From contig NZ_FNEO01000001.1 in NCBI RefSeq assembly GCF_900100165.1, positions 2,033,856 through 2,097,855 on the forward strand: a stretch of 64,000 nt of DNA. Reading direction: 5' to 3'. Position 1 is the first letter of the stretch, and every line of letters starts with the position of its first letter. Made by a program: the position numbers and the translations under genes. This document shows, piece by piece, positions 15,518-24,847 of the stretch. This stretch comes from Flavobacterium glycines. Lineage in GTDB: Bacteria; Bacteroidota; Bacteroidia; Flavobacteriales; Flavobacteriaceae. The notes beneath the pieces are model-generated. The model searched no databases. It was not told the DNA's origin and saw only the letters and a program-made list of their open reading frames with translations.

Positions 15518-17170
15518 TTATTTTTTTATTTTCTGAATCGTTTCAATGATATCAGCAGCGATAATTTCCTGACCGGAACCAGCCATGTGAATTCCGTCTT
15601 CAGCGTAATAATCCAAAATTCCTAAAAGCGGATGATAGACGTCGATAACAGCGAACTTTTTAGCTTGTGCAATGCTTGTAAACTGCGGAATTAATTGTTC
15701 AATGCGTTCGTTTCCGCCGTTGTATTTTTCAAGAACATTTTTTGTTCGCATTGGTGGAGGCGTTACATAAATGAATTTTGGTTTGGATTTTTTGCTTAAC
15801 GGATGTTGCGTAATTTTGCTTAATAAAGTGTCAAAATTAGCTACTACTTCTTTTTGTTTATCAGCAAAATCTTTTTTGGTGTCGTTCGTTCCTAAACATA
15901 CGATGATGAAATCGTATTTTTTGTTTCCAATTTTTGCATTAGCTTCGTTTAGATAATCATCAATATTAGCTAAAGCATTCAAATCTTTTCTGCCACCATT
16001 GTCAAAACCAATTGTTCGTCCGCTTTTTGAGATATTGACGATGTTGGCATTAGGCATCATTTTTTTCAATTGTGCTACCCAACCGGCTTTGATTTCGCCA
16101 TTGGAATCTCCTAAAGTCAGAATGTTGTATTTTAAATTTATTGTGTTTTTAACGGGAATCAATCCTAAAGCCTGAGGGATTTGTTCATGGCCTCCTTCAA
16201 AAATTTTCAATTGAATGTTTCCAAATTCGCGGGATAAATAAATGTTTCGGTCAAACAACTTATTTTTTTTATCGAATGCAGGATTGTATTGTTTGGTTAC
16301 TAAGCTGATGATTTCTTTTTCAGAAACTAAATCAGAATCATTTGAAGCTTTAGGCATAATTTCATCCAGTTTAGCCGAACCGTATTTTAATTCTCCCACT
16401 AAACGATTGTACATATTTATCGAATGCGTAATAGGCACCGAACCCGTATAACCATCGTGTATTCCTTCGTAAATGTATAACTTGGCATCTTTGCGTAAAT
16501 CTTTTGGGAATGCTTGCAATAAAGGCGAACGACGTCGGGCTTCTTCAGTATTAAAAACAGTATCAGTTGAAGTTGCTTTAAGAATATCAGCCGCATATTT
16601 TTGTTTTCTGCCTTTTGATTCCCAATACCAGCTTTCTAAATCAGCAATAGGAGCCCAGGCCGAAAAAGATTTTACGGGATATTTAATATTCATATAAGCC
16701 GCCAAAGTAGCCAAACCTCCTCCGGAAACGCCTACAATATGAACGTCTTCCGGATCTGAATTGGAATTTTTTAACGCATACTGAATTGCATCTTCGATAT
16801 CGGAAATTACCTTTGGGCTAACCATTGCATCCGATTTGTTATTAGCACCTCTAAAATCGGGATGGATGTAATTCCAGTCGCGAGCCAGAATTTCATTGCA
16901 AAGAGGATCTTTTTGGGTATAATCGCCACTCCAGGTATGCAAACTTACAATCAGTGGTTTTTTGGTTTTGCTTTTAGAAGAATAGAAATAGGCTTTTTGA
17001 GTTTTTCCATCTAAAGAAGAAGGAATTTCTACTTTTTGAAAAGCAGTATTCCAACTGTTTTTAGAAGTATCATCCCAGACAGGATCTGCCTGAGAAAACA
17101 GATTCAGCATTGGGAAAATGATGAAAAAGCCAATTAAAATAGATTTTATGGGTTTACGCATTTTACACAT
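15518..17170 (-). CDS. Secreted two-domain esterase: alpha/beta hydrolase plus SGNH hydrolase
   Basis: 550 residues with a signal peptide (IKSILIGFFIIFPMLNLFS). Residues ~35-330 are a prolyl-oligopeptidase-like alpha/beta hydrolase with nucleophile motif GVSGGGL and candidate Asp and His in EGIHDGY and EGGHEQI. Residues ~350-550 are an SGNH/GDSL esterase with GDSN (block I), GTND (block III) and DGIHM (block V). Both active sites look intact. Position downstream of GH28 and GH43 suggests removal of acetyl or methyl groups from pectic side chains. The start ATG overlaps the upstream stop as TAATG, so translation is coupled. Confidence 0.85.
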   Translation of the reverse strand: MCKMRKPIKSILIGFFIIFPMLNLFSQADPVWDDTSKNSWNTAFQKVEIPSSLDGKTQKAYFYSSKSKTKKPLIVSLHTWSGDYTQKDPLCNEILARDWNYIHPDFRGANNKSDAMVSPKVISDIEDAIQYALKNSNSDPEDVHIVGVSGGGLATLAAYMNIKYPVKSFSAWAPIADLESWYWESKGRKQKYAADILKATSTDTVFNTEEARRRSPLLQAFPKDLRKDAKLYIYEGIHDGYTGSVPITHSINMYNRLVGELKYGSAKLDEIMPKASNDSDLVSEKEIISLVTKQYNPAFDKKNKLFDRNIYLSREFGNIQLKIFEGGHEQIPQALGLIPVKNTINLKYNILTLGDSNGEIKAGWVAQLKKMMPNANIVNISKSGRTIGFDNGGRKDLNALANIDDYLNEANAKIGNKKYDFIIVCLGTNDTKKDFADKQKEVVANFDTLLSKITQHPLSKKSKPKFIYVTPPPMRTKNVLEKYNGGNERIEQLIPQFTSIAQAKKFAVIDVYHPLLGILDYYAEDGIHMAGSGQEIIAADIIETIQKIKK

Positions 17171-18588
17171 TAGTTTTTAACTATTATTTTATCTACTGAA
17201 ACAAAATCTCCTGTACTACCAAATCCGGTTCCATCTTTTTTGTACCAATTGCCATGCTTTCCTAAAACGGTTACAACAAATTTATAATTGCCTTTTTTCA
17301 ACACCGGACTTAAATATTTCAATGAAGATTCGGCATATTTACAATACATTTCAATCTGATGGGATTGAATGATTTTTTCATTAGCATCCAGAATTTCAAT
17401 TAGCGCATAGCCTCCATTGGGACGGGAAACACCATATAAAGCAATTTGAGTTCCTGTGAAATTTATTGAAAAAGAAGCGCCATTTACATCGGAACTGTTA
17501 TCAGCAAAAGAATCTTTTAATTCGGATTTTTTCCAATTCTTAGAATAGCTTATTTCTTTTGCTGTATTTGGGATTGCTTTTCCTTTTAGTTTTAGAGTTG
17601 ACCATTCTCCTGTTTTCAGATTAATTTGCCAATTTTCTTTATAATCGGCTAAGAAAATCGAATCGTTTTTTATCGTTAACGGTTGCCATACATAAGTAGC
17701 CGCCGATTTTTGATGCGGAAATGCCCAACGATCGCCCATGAATAAATAGGAGGTGTCTTTTGAACCTGTTATAGGAAGTACAAATGTGGTTTGTGAATTC
17801 CAGGTAAGTGTATTTTTAGGCGCAAAATTCCCTTGTGATTTCCAAGGTCCTTTTAAAGAATTCGCGGTAAAATAATAATTATCGTTTCGTTCCCAGGAAG
17901 TCAAACTCGAACCCAGCCAAAAATAAGTGCCATCTTTTTTGAAAATTACAGGTGCTTCACATTGCCCGGTCATATCTTTCACTACCTGCTCGGTAACGCT
18001 TTTATAATCATCACTCAGTTTGTACAAATTTCCGGAATGCGTAATGATATAACCGCTGCCATCAGTATCCTGAAAAGTGCCCATATCCCATTTTTTGATA
18101 GGTTCGCCATTAAACAAAATTGGTCCCTGAAAAGTATAAACACCATTAATGGTTTTCGATGTAGCATAGCCTACACATTGGTCTTTGTATTTTAAGTCGT
18201 CGGTGTGCATGTACATGATGTATTCGCCGGTTTTAGGGCATTTCATCACTTTTGGTCTTTCGCCAATTCTGCCAGGCCCCAGTTTTCCGGATTCCTGAAC
18301 CGGAAGTGCTATTCTTTCAAATTTCCAGTTGTATAAATCATCAGAAGAATAACAGCTAAAACCCGTAAAGTCAATTATTGAATCACTTTTGTATTCGCCA
18401 AACATATAATATTTTCCGTTGTCTTTTACAATATTTGCTCCGTGTGCGCTCACCACATTTCCATTGTTGTCAAACCAGGGAGTTCCGGAATAAATAGCAT
18501 CGATTTTGCCTTTTTGGGCTGTCGCCAAAGAAAAAATGCCAATAAAAATCAGTGCAAAAAAAGCCTTTTTATAATTGTTTAAGAACAT
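17170..18588 (-). CDS. GH43-like exo-galactanase/arabinosidase with C-terminal sugar-binding domain
   Basis: 472 residues with a signal peptide ending ATA-Q. The five-bladed propeller part (to about residue 330) has GH43 features such as GKYYMFGEYK, CYSSDDLYNWKFE and the acid motif CEAPVIFKK. The canonical N-terminal catalytic-base motif D-P is replaced by VVSAHGANIVK. This pattern fits GH43 subfamilies 24/34, where exo-beta-1,3-galactanases lack the Asp base, although exact specificity is uncertain. A jelly-roll-like domain (about 350-472) probably binds carbohydrate. It is the middle gene of GH28-GH43-esterase. Confidence 0.85.
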   Translation of the reverse strand: MFLNNYKKAFFALIFIGIFSLATAQKGKIDAIYSGTPWFDNNGNVVSAHGANIVKDNGKYYMFGEYKSDSIIDFTGFSCYSSDDLYNWKFERIALPVQESGKLGPGRIGERPKVMKCPKTGEYIMYMHTDDLKYKDQCVGYATSKTINGVYTFQGPILFNGEPIKKWDMGTFQDTDGSGYIITHSGNLYKLSDDYKSVTEQVVKDMTGQCEAPVIFKKDGTYFWLGSSLTSWERNDNYYFTANSLKGPWKSQGNFAPKNTLTWNSQTTFVLPITGSKDTSYLFMGDRWAFPHQKSAATYVWQPLTIKNDSIFLADYKENWQINLKTGEWSTLKLKGKAIPNTAKEISYSKNWKKSELKDSFADNSSDVNGASFSINFTGTQIALYGVSRPNGGYALIEILDANEKIIQSHQIEMYCKYAESSLKYLSPVLKKGNYKFVVTVLGKHGNWYKKDGTGFGSTGDFVSVDKIIVKN

Positions 18589-18596
18589 AGATTTAA

Positions 18597-19979
18597 TTAT
18601 TTAGTCTTAGGAGAAACGTTAAAATTAATTACATTCTCATTGATGTGTTTTTGACTATCCTCAACCTTGTCTGCCGTTACATTTTTCAAAAAGATATTTT
18701 TGATGGGCAATTCTTTTTCTCCTTTAATTCTGGAAATGAATTTTACGTTTTTAGCATGAACATTGGTCAAATAAACATCCGAAATAGGAGTTAGGCGGCG
18801 TTCTACTGTTGGAACTAAATTTTTCCATTGGTACAATACATCCGTTTCAATGCCCAATATTCCAAAATCAAGTTTACTTCCTTTGATGTTTTGAACGTAA
18901 ATATTTTTCACATAACCGCCCATGCGTTCATTGGTTTTAATAAATACCAGATTGAACATTTTTGCTCCATCCAGCACTTCGCAGTTATCAATAAAAACAT
19001 TTTCTATTCCGCCGGACAATTCACTTCCTACAGCTAATAACTGATGCCCGTTTTTAATGGTGCAATTTCTAATGATTAGGTTTTTGGTTGGCGTTTTAGA
19101 GCGCCATCCTTCGGGATTTCTGCCCGATTTTACAGCTATAGCATCATCTCCCTGATCAAAGGTTACGTTTTCTACTAAGATATTCTGACTCATTTCAGGG
19201 TCAAAACCATCGTTGTTATGACCATGTGCATAGATATTTAGATTTCGAACAATAATATCTTTTGAAAGATACATGTGAACGGTCCAGAACGGACTATTGG
19301 TAATTGAAATTCCGTCTAATAAGATGTTTTCGCTTCGGTTAAACTGGATAAATTGCGGACGAAGATTAGCCGTATCGTTTACCATTACGCGTTGTTCAAC
19401 AGGAACATTCTGACCAGATAGATTGTACAGTCTTTTTAAACTATTCATATGACCCGCCGGACGTCCAGCCCATTTTTTCCAAAAATCCATTTTTGCCTTA
19501 ATACCGCCTTCGCCTGTAATGGCAATATTTTTACATTGGTAGGCATAAATTAACGGTGAATAATTGTAGCATTCCAGTCCTTCCCAGGTAGAATGTACAG
19601 CAGGTAAATAATCGTTTGGATTGTCTGAGAAAAGCAGTAAAGCCCCTTTGTTTAAGTGTAGATTAACATTGCTTTTAAAATGGATTTTTCCTGTTTCCCA
19701 TTCTCCTTCAGGAATAACAACTGTTCCGCCTCCGGCTTTGTTTGCTTCATCGATGGCTTTTGCAATCGCTTGAGAAGTTTTGTCTTTATCTCCTTTAATA
19801 GCACCAAAATCGGTAATTAAGAATGAGGCGCATTTACTGAAATCGGGTGTTTTAATTTTAGTGGTTCCAAAAGGCGCTTTGACTTTAGTTTCCTTTTGAG
19901 ATACTTTCGGGGGCTCAATTTTGAAAGCATAAAGGGAAACTGAAAGAATTAAAGTGGCACACAGAATAAAATTTTTCAT
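18597..19979 (-). CDS. GH28 family glycoside hydrolase (polygalacturonase-like)
   Basis: 460 residues, signal peptide at the N-terminus. A right-handed beta-helix enzyme expected to cleave galacturonic-acid linkages in pectin. Catalytic landmarks of GH28 are visible: NNDGFDPE (Asp), GDDAIAVKSG (Asp pair) and GHQLLAVGSE (His). The N-terminal part AKAIDEANKAGGGTVVIPEG is the usual pectin-lyase-fold start. It may be an endo- or exo-polygalacturonase or a rhamnogalacturonan hydrolase; context with a galactan-type GH43 fits pectic side-chain removal. It is the first gene of a three-gene operon. Confidence 0.92.
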   Translation of the reverse strand: MKNFILCATLILSVSLYAFKIEPPKVSQKETKVKAPFGTTKIKTPDFSKCASFLITDFGAIKGDKDKTSQAIAKAIDEANKAGGGTVVIPEGEWETGKIHFKSNVNLHLNKGALLLFSDNPNDYLPAVHSTWEGLECYNYSPLIYAYQCKNIAITGEGGIKAKMDFWKKWAGRPAGHMNSLKRLYNLSGQNVPVEQRVMVNDTANLRPQFIQFNRSENILLDGISITNSPFWTVHMYLSKDIIVRNLNIYAHGHNNDGFDPEMSQNILVENVTFDQGDDAIAVKSGRNPEGWRSKTPTKNLIIRNCTIKNGHQLLAVGSELSGGIENVFIDNCEVLDGAKMFNLVFIKTNERMGGYVKNIYVQNIKGSKLDFGILGIETDVLYQWKNLVPTVERRLTPISDVYLTNVHAKNVKFISRIKGEKELPIKNIFLKNVTADKVEDSQKHINENVINFNVSPKTK

Positions 19980-20300
19980 TTATAGGTTATTTGGTTGGTT
20001 GTAAATGTGTTGTTTTTTATCGTCTGATTTTTGAGAATCTGACAAATATATAAAACAGATTATAACCGAGTATCCTGATTGTGTACAGACAGTTGTGAGA
20101 ATTGTTTTTTCTGATTTTTTAAAAAAATTAAAGGATTTTTTAGGATTTTACTGTTTTTAATTAAAAAGACAAATCAGATTATATGAGCAAAAATGAGCAA
20201 AGATGTTTTTGGCATTTGTTTTTGGTTAAAATTCTAATGTTTTTCTCGTCGCAAATGATTATATTTATCAATGATAATAGATTGACTTATACTTAATTGT
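19980..20300. other. Divergent intergenic region between GH28 and the hybrid kinase
   Basis: 321 bp. The left part holds the GH28 operon promoter. The right part is AT-rich with no exact -7 element that I can assign to the kinase gene. No SusR-type or other operator is recognisable, and there is no coding frame with support. Confidence 0.55.
20043..20050 (-). promoter_or_regulatory. Promoter of the GH28 operon, -7 element
   Basis: The minus strand reads TATATTTG, matching TAnnTTTG, 63 bp before the GH28 start codon, leaving a leader of about 58 nt. Confidence 0.6.
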
Positions 20301-23300
20301 ATGAAAAAAGAAAATATATCTTATGAAGAACTATTACTTAAACTAAAAAATCAAGAGTTAAAAATACAGGAAATAGAAAAGGATTTAGCAGCTAAAAATA
20401 GTGTGTTAAACCAGGTTCAGCAAAATACTAAGGCTTCATCGGTTTTGATTTATTCATTATCGATAAAGAGCGATGGTACTTTGTTTTATTCCTATATTAA
20501 TGGTGCTGTTGAGGAAATTTACGGTTATAATTTAAATCAAAAAGATAATTTAGCAGCTTTAGTTTTTAAGGAAATCCCATTGAAAGACAAGGAGCATCTC
20601 TTGAATTGTATTTTAAGCAGTACAATATCTGAGTTAACTCCTGTTACAATTGAATATTCCTATTTTCATCCTTCTAAAGGATTGGTTTGGCACGCCATGA
20701 CAGCAACTTCTACCATGGATTCTGAAGGAACTATAGTTAGTTGTGGAGTAGTTAATGATATTACTCAAAGAATTTTGTCGGAACAAAAGATGAATAAAGC
20801 CAAACGATTGTATCTTTTTATAAGTCGAATTAATCAGATTATTGTTCGGGTGCAGGATAAAAAACAGCTTTTTAAAGAGGTTTGTAATGTTGCTGTTGAG
20901 GTAGGGAAGTTTAAAATGGCTTGGATTGGTTTGATAGACCCGATAACTAAAAACATTATTCCGGTTAGTATTGCAGGAAATGAAGATGGTTATTTGTCTA
21001 ATGTTAAAACTATATCTACAGATGTTGAACAAAAAACGGGACAAGGACCAGCAGGAATTGCGATTAGACAAGGAAACTATCAGGTTTGTAATTCTATTGA
21101 GGACGATCCTATTATGGAACCTTGGAAAGAAGAAGCTTTAAAAAGAGGTTTTCTTTCTTTGATTGCCATTCCCATCAAAATGTTTGATGAAACAATTGGC
21201 GTTTTTTTGATTTATGCAGCTGAGAAAAATTACTTTGATGATGAAGAAATTAAGTTGCTAGATAAAGCAGCTTCCGATGTTGTTTTTGCGTTAGAGCTTT
21301 ATGAAAAAGAGATAATGAGAAAAAAAGCTGAAGAAGCAGTCGGTGAAAGTGAACAACGATTTCATACACTTACAGAAATATCTCCAGTAGGAATTTATAG
21401 AACTGATTTAACCGGTTCCACAACATATGTCAATCAACGTTGGACTCAAATAGTAGGAATCGGTTTTGAAGAGTCGTTGGGTAACGGCTGGTATTTTGCC
21501 ATTCATCCCGATGACAGGGTAAAGCTATACAACGAATGGAAAAAAGTTACTTCTCAACGAATACGATCACTAATTGAATTTCGTTTTGTAAAACCCGATA
21601 AAAGTATTGTTTGGGTCATAGGTCAGGCAACTCCGGAAACGAATACCGAAAATCAAATTATAGGTTTTATAGGTACTATAACTGATATAACTGAGAAAAA
21701 ACAAGCTGAAGAAAAGTTTGTTAAAACCAGTAAAAAAATGGAAGCTATTATCCAGGCTATTCCTGATATGATGTTTGAGATAGATCTGGAAGGAAGAATT
21801 TTTAATTATCATTCTTCAAATAATGATTTGTTATTAATGCCTCCTTCTGTTTTTATAGGAAAAAAAGTGGTTGACGTTTTACCAAAAGAAGCTGCTGATA
21901 TTTGTCATTCGGCATTGAAAGAAGCTTATGAAAAAGGATTTTCCACAGGTAAACAATATACATTGGATTTAGCCAGCGGTAAATACTGGTTTGAGTTATC
22001 ATTAGCACCAATGAAAGAAGACGAAATGAAAGAACTTCATTTTATAGTTATTTCCAGAGATGTTACAGAACAAAAAAATACCGAAGAGGCTCTGATTAAA
22101 AACAAGGAAAGATACCGTGGTTTGCTTAGAAATTTAGAAGCCGGAATTGTGGTTCATGATGCTCAGGGAAATATAATTATGTGTAATAGTAAAGCTTCAG
22201 AATTATTAGGTTATAGTATTGAAAAATTAACCTCAAGAAGGAGTGGAACGCTACAATGGAATTTTTTAAAGGAAGATTATTCGGAACTGCCAGTGGAAGA
22301 TTATCCAATTTCTCAGATTATTGAATTCAAATTACCTATAAAAAATTTCCCATTAGGAATAAAAGATGTAGCTAATGATTCTGTAGTTTGGGTTTTAGTA
22401 AGTGGTTTTCCAATGTTAGATGATGAAGGAAATATTCAGGAAGTGGTAATTAGTTTTATAGATGTTACTGAACAACGCAAAATGAATTATGAAATTCAAA
22501 AAGCTAAAGAACAAGCAGAAGCTGCTAATAAATATAAAACCGATTTTCTGGCTAATATGAGTCATGAAATTAGAACGCCTTTGAATGGAATTATTGGTTT
22601 TACTTCGCTGTTGATGGAATCAAAACTGGATGATATTCAAAAAGAGTACATGCTTACCATCAATGAATCGGCTGCAACTTTGATGGATATTGTGAATGAT
22701 ATTCTGGATTTTTCTAAAATTGAGGCAGGAAAATTAGAACTTAAAATAGAAGAAATCAATCTTTTGGCATTGATAAATCAGATTATTTCTTTATTTCAAT
22801 ATCAGGCCAGTCAAAAACAAATAGAGTTAAAATTGCATATTGATGAAAATGTACCTCGCTTTCTCTTTACAGATTCATTGCGTTTAAAACAAATTATAAT
22901 AAATCTCATTGGTAATGCTATAAAGTTTACTCAAAAAGGAAAAATTGAATTAGAAGTAAAAACGGTTTTGCCACTCGAAGAAGGTTTTGTAAATCTAAGC
23001 TTTTCAGTGAAAGACACCGGAATAGGTATCAAAGAACAAAATCAGGCCAGGATATTTCATTCTTTTGTTCAGGAAGATAATTCTATTAGCCGACAGTTTG
23101 GTGGAACAGGATTAGGATTAGCAATTTCAAATCAGCTTTTGTCTTTAATGAATTCAAAGTTAGAATTAGAAAGTACTTATGGAGAAGGAAGTCGGTTTTA
23201 TTTTACTATTCGATTAAAAAAATCGGATAATCAAAATCAGTTAACACTTCAAACGAATGAGGACGCTATGATGAAAAATATTTTTGGTGTAAAAAAAGTT

Positions 23301-23660
23301 TTAATTGTTGAAGATAATAAAATCAATATGTTTTTGGCAAAAACATTAATTACAAAAATAATTCCTGAGAGTATTATTATTGAAGCAAGAGATGGAGACG
23401 AAGCAATTGAACAATACAAAACACAACACCCTGATATTATTTTAATGGATATTCAAATGCCAAATAAAAATGGGTTTGAAGCGACTTATGAAATCCGAAG
23501 AATAGAACAGGATCGATTTACGCCTATTATTGCTCTTACAGCAGGAATATTTGTAGAAGAAAAAGAAGAATGTTTAAAATCAGGGATGAATGATTATGTT
23601 ACTAAACCAATCAATATTTCCGATTTAGAAGCTATTATGTTTAAATGGCTAATGGATTAA
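20301..23660 (+). CDS. Hybrid sensor histidine kinase/response regulator with PAS and GAF domains
   Basis: 1119 residues, no transmembrane helix, so a cytoplasmic sensor. Order: coiled coil (1-40), PAS (about 40-165), GAF (about 185-340), three further PAS domains (about 350-725), HisKA with phospho-acceptor H755 in FLANMSHEIRTPLNG, HATPase_c (DTGIGI, GGTGLGLAIS), and a C-terminal receiver with D1050 in LMDIQMPNKNG. Phosphate should flow H to D internally and perhaps to an HPt protein elsewhere. Its stop overlaps the convergent ABC permease stop by 4 bp. Signal and output are unknown; proximity to GH28 may be coincidental. Confidence 0.92.
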   Translation: MKKENISYEELLLKLKNQELKIQEIEKDLAAKNSVLNQVQQNTKASSVLIYSLSIKSDGTLFYSYINGAVEEIYGYNLNQKDNLAALVFKEIPLKDKEHLLNCILSSTISELTPVTIEYSYFHPSKGLVWHAMTATSTMDSEGTIVSCGVVNDITQRILSEQKMNKAKRLYLFISRINQIIVRVQDKKQLFKEVCNVAVEVGKFKMAWIGLIDPITKNIIPVSIAGNEDGYLSNVKTISTDVEQKTGQGPAGIAIRQGNYQVCNSIEDDPIMEPWKEEALKRGFLSLIAIPIKMFDETIGVFLIYAAEKNYFDDEEIKLLDKAASDVVFALELYEKEIMRKKAEEAVGESEQRFHTLTEISPVGIYRTDLTGSTTYVNQRWTQIVGIGFEESLGNGWYFAIHPDDRVKLYNEWKKVTSQRIRSLIEFRFVKPDKSIVWVIGQATPETNTENQIIGFIGTITDITEKKQAEEKFVKTSKKMEAIIQAIPDMMFEIDLEGRIFNYHSSNNDLLLMPPSVFIGKKVVDVLPKEAADICHSALKEAYEKGFSTGKQYTLDLASGKYWFELSLAPMKEDEMKELHFIVISRDVTEQKNTEEALIKNKERYRGLLRNLEAGIVVHDAQGNIIMCNSKASELLGYSIEKLTSRRSGTLQWNFLKEDYSELPVEDYPISQIIEFKLPIKNFPLGIKDVANDSVVWVLVSGFPMLDDEGNIQEVVISFIDVTEQRKMNYEIQKAKEQAEAANKYKTDFLANMSHEIRTPLNGIIGFTSLLMESKLDDIQKEYMLTINESAATLMDIVNDILDFSKIEAGKLELKIEEINLLALINQIISLFQYQASQKQIELKLHIDENVPRFLFTDSLRLKQIIINLIGNAIKFTQKGKIELEVKTVLPLEEGFVNLSFSVKDTGIGIKEQNQARIFHSFVQEDNSISRQFGGTGLGLAISNQLLSLMNSKLELESTYGEGSRFYFTIRLKKSDNQNQLTLQTNEDAMMKNIFGVKKVLIVEDNKINMFLAKTLITKIIPESIIIEARDGDEAIEQYKTQHPDIILMDIQMPNKNGFEATYEIRRIEQDRFTPIIALTAGIFVEEKEECLKSGMNDYVTKPINISDLEAIMFKWLMD

Positions 23661-24781
23661 TTGGTTTTTTTATAACTCCAAACGGCTAAAGAATTAATTA
23701 CAAAAGCATAGCACGCAATAATAGAAAAAGGTTTAGCTATATCAGAAAAAACAGCTCCTTTGAGCATGACCATCCGGATGATTTCCACAAAATAACTAAT
23801 AGGATTAACCAAAGTGATTTTTTGTGCCCAGTCAGGCATACTTTCAATAGGAGTGAATAATCCGCTCATCAAAATAAAAATCACCATGAAAAACCAGGCG
23901 ATAAACATGGCTTGTTGTTGGGTTTCGGTATAATTTGAAACTAATAAGCCAATGCCCAGAACCACCAATAAATAAACCGAAGTAAACAGATAAATCAGAC
24001 CAATATTCCCTAAAATAGGAATATTAAAAACCAGTTTGGCAATAAGCAATCCAACGGTCAGAATTACCAATCCCAATATCCAAAACGGAAATAATTTACC
24101 AATGATGAATTGGTGTTTTTGGATAGGTGTCACATTAATTTGTTCCAATGTTCCTATTTCTTTTTCCCGAACAATATTCATAGCCGACAAAAACAAGGAA
24201 AGCATGGTAACCAGTAAAACTAAAATCCCGGGAACCATCAGTGTTTTGTAATTTAAGGTGTTGTTGTACCAAAAAGAAGGAATACTGATAATACTTTGTG
24301 GCTGAATATAAGAAGCATCGTTGTATTGATAAAGCTGACTTTTTATGTTTTGATTGAAACTATTGATGATTTGGCTGATGTACACATTTTCAATTCCGGC
24401 CGCAGCACCGTCAATGGCGTTAATGCTTACGGATAAATTTGTTTTTTTATCTGTTAAAAGATTGCGTTCAAAATGGTTTGGGATTTCTAGTATTACGTCT
24501 GTTTTTCCCTTTTGCATTTGAAGGTTGGCTTCTTTTTTGGAAGCAAAATTTTCAATGATATTGAAATAATCTGACGCTTGAAACTTACTGATTAATTCTC
24601 TGGAAGCTTTGGAATGATCCTGATCAATATAAGAAAAGCGAATATTTTTTACTTCAAAACTGGCAGCATTGGATAAAATCAGTAATTGGACAAAAGGCAG
24701 CACAAAGAGAATAGGTAGCATGGCTTTATTTCTAAAGATTTGTCGGAACTCTTTTTGTATGATGAATACTATGGTTTTCAA
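23657..24781 (-). CDS. ABC-2 type transporter permease (second)
   Basis: 374 residues: one N-terminal helix, a large extracytoplasmic loop and five C-terminal helices, the ABC-2/YhhJ-type layout. The start is a TTG at 24781: the encoded MKTIVFIIQKEFRQIFRNK aligns with the MKRFLGFIKKEFYHIFRDK start of the preceding paralogue, and there is no ATG until residue 21. It is the last gene of the TetR-TolC-HlyD-ABC-ABC-permease-permease operon and forms a heterodimeric drug or lipid exporter with its neighbour. Confidence 0.88.
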   Translation of the reverse strand: MKTIVFIIQKEFRQIFRNKAMLPILFVLPFVQLLILSNAASFEVKNIRFSYIDQDHSKASRELISKFQASDYFNIIENFASKKEANLQMQKGKTDVILEIPNHFERNLLTDKKTNLSVSINAIDGAAAGIENVYISQIINSFNQNIKSQLYQYNDASYIQPQSIISIPSFWYNNTLNYKTLMVPGILVLLVTMLSLFLSAMNIVREKEIGTLEQINVTPIQKHQFIIGKLFPFWILGLVILTVGLLIAKLVFNIPILGNIGLIYLFTSVYLLVVLGIGLLVSNYTETQQQAMFIAWFFMVIFILMSGLFTPIESMPDWAQKITLVNPISYFVEIIRMVMLKGAVFSDIAKPFSIIACYAFVINSLAVWSYKKTN

Positions 24782-24847
24782 AATCGAAGGTTTAAAATTT
24801 TAAAGTTATAATCTGCATTTTGAAATCTAAATTCTGCAATCTTGAAA

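Noticed and set aside
20634..21071. Minus-strand frame of 145 codons inside the hybrid kinase
   Set aside because: A shadow of the PAS/GAF coding sequence with Asn/Ser-rich composition and no recognisable motif.
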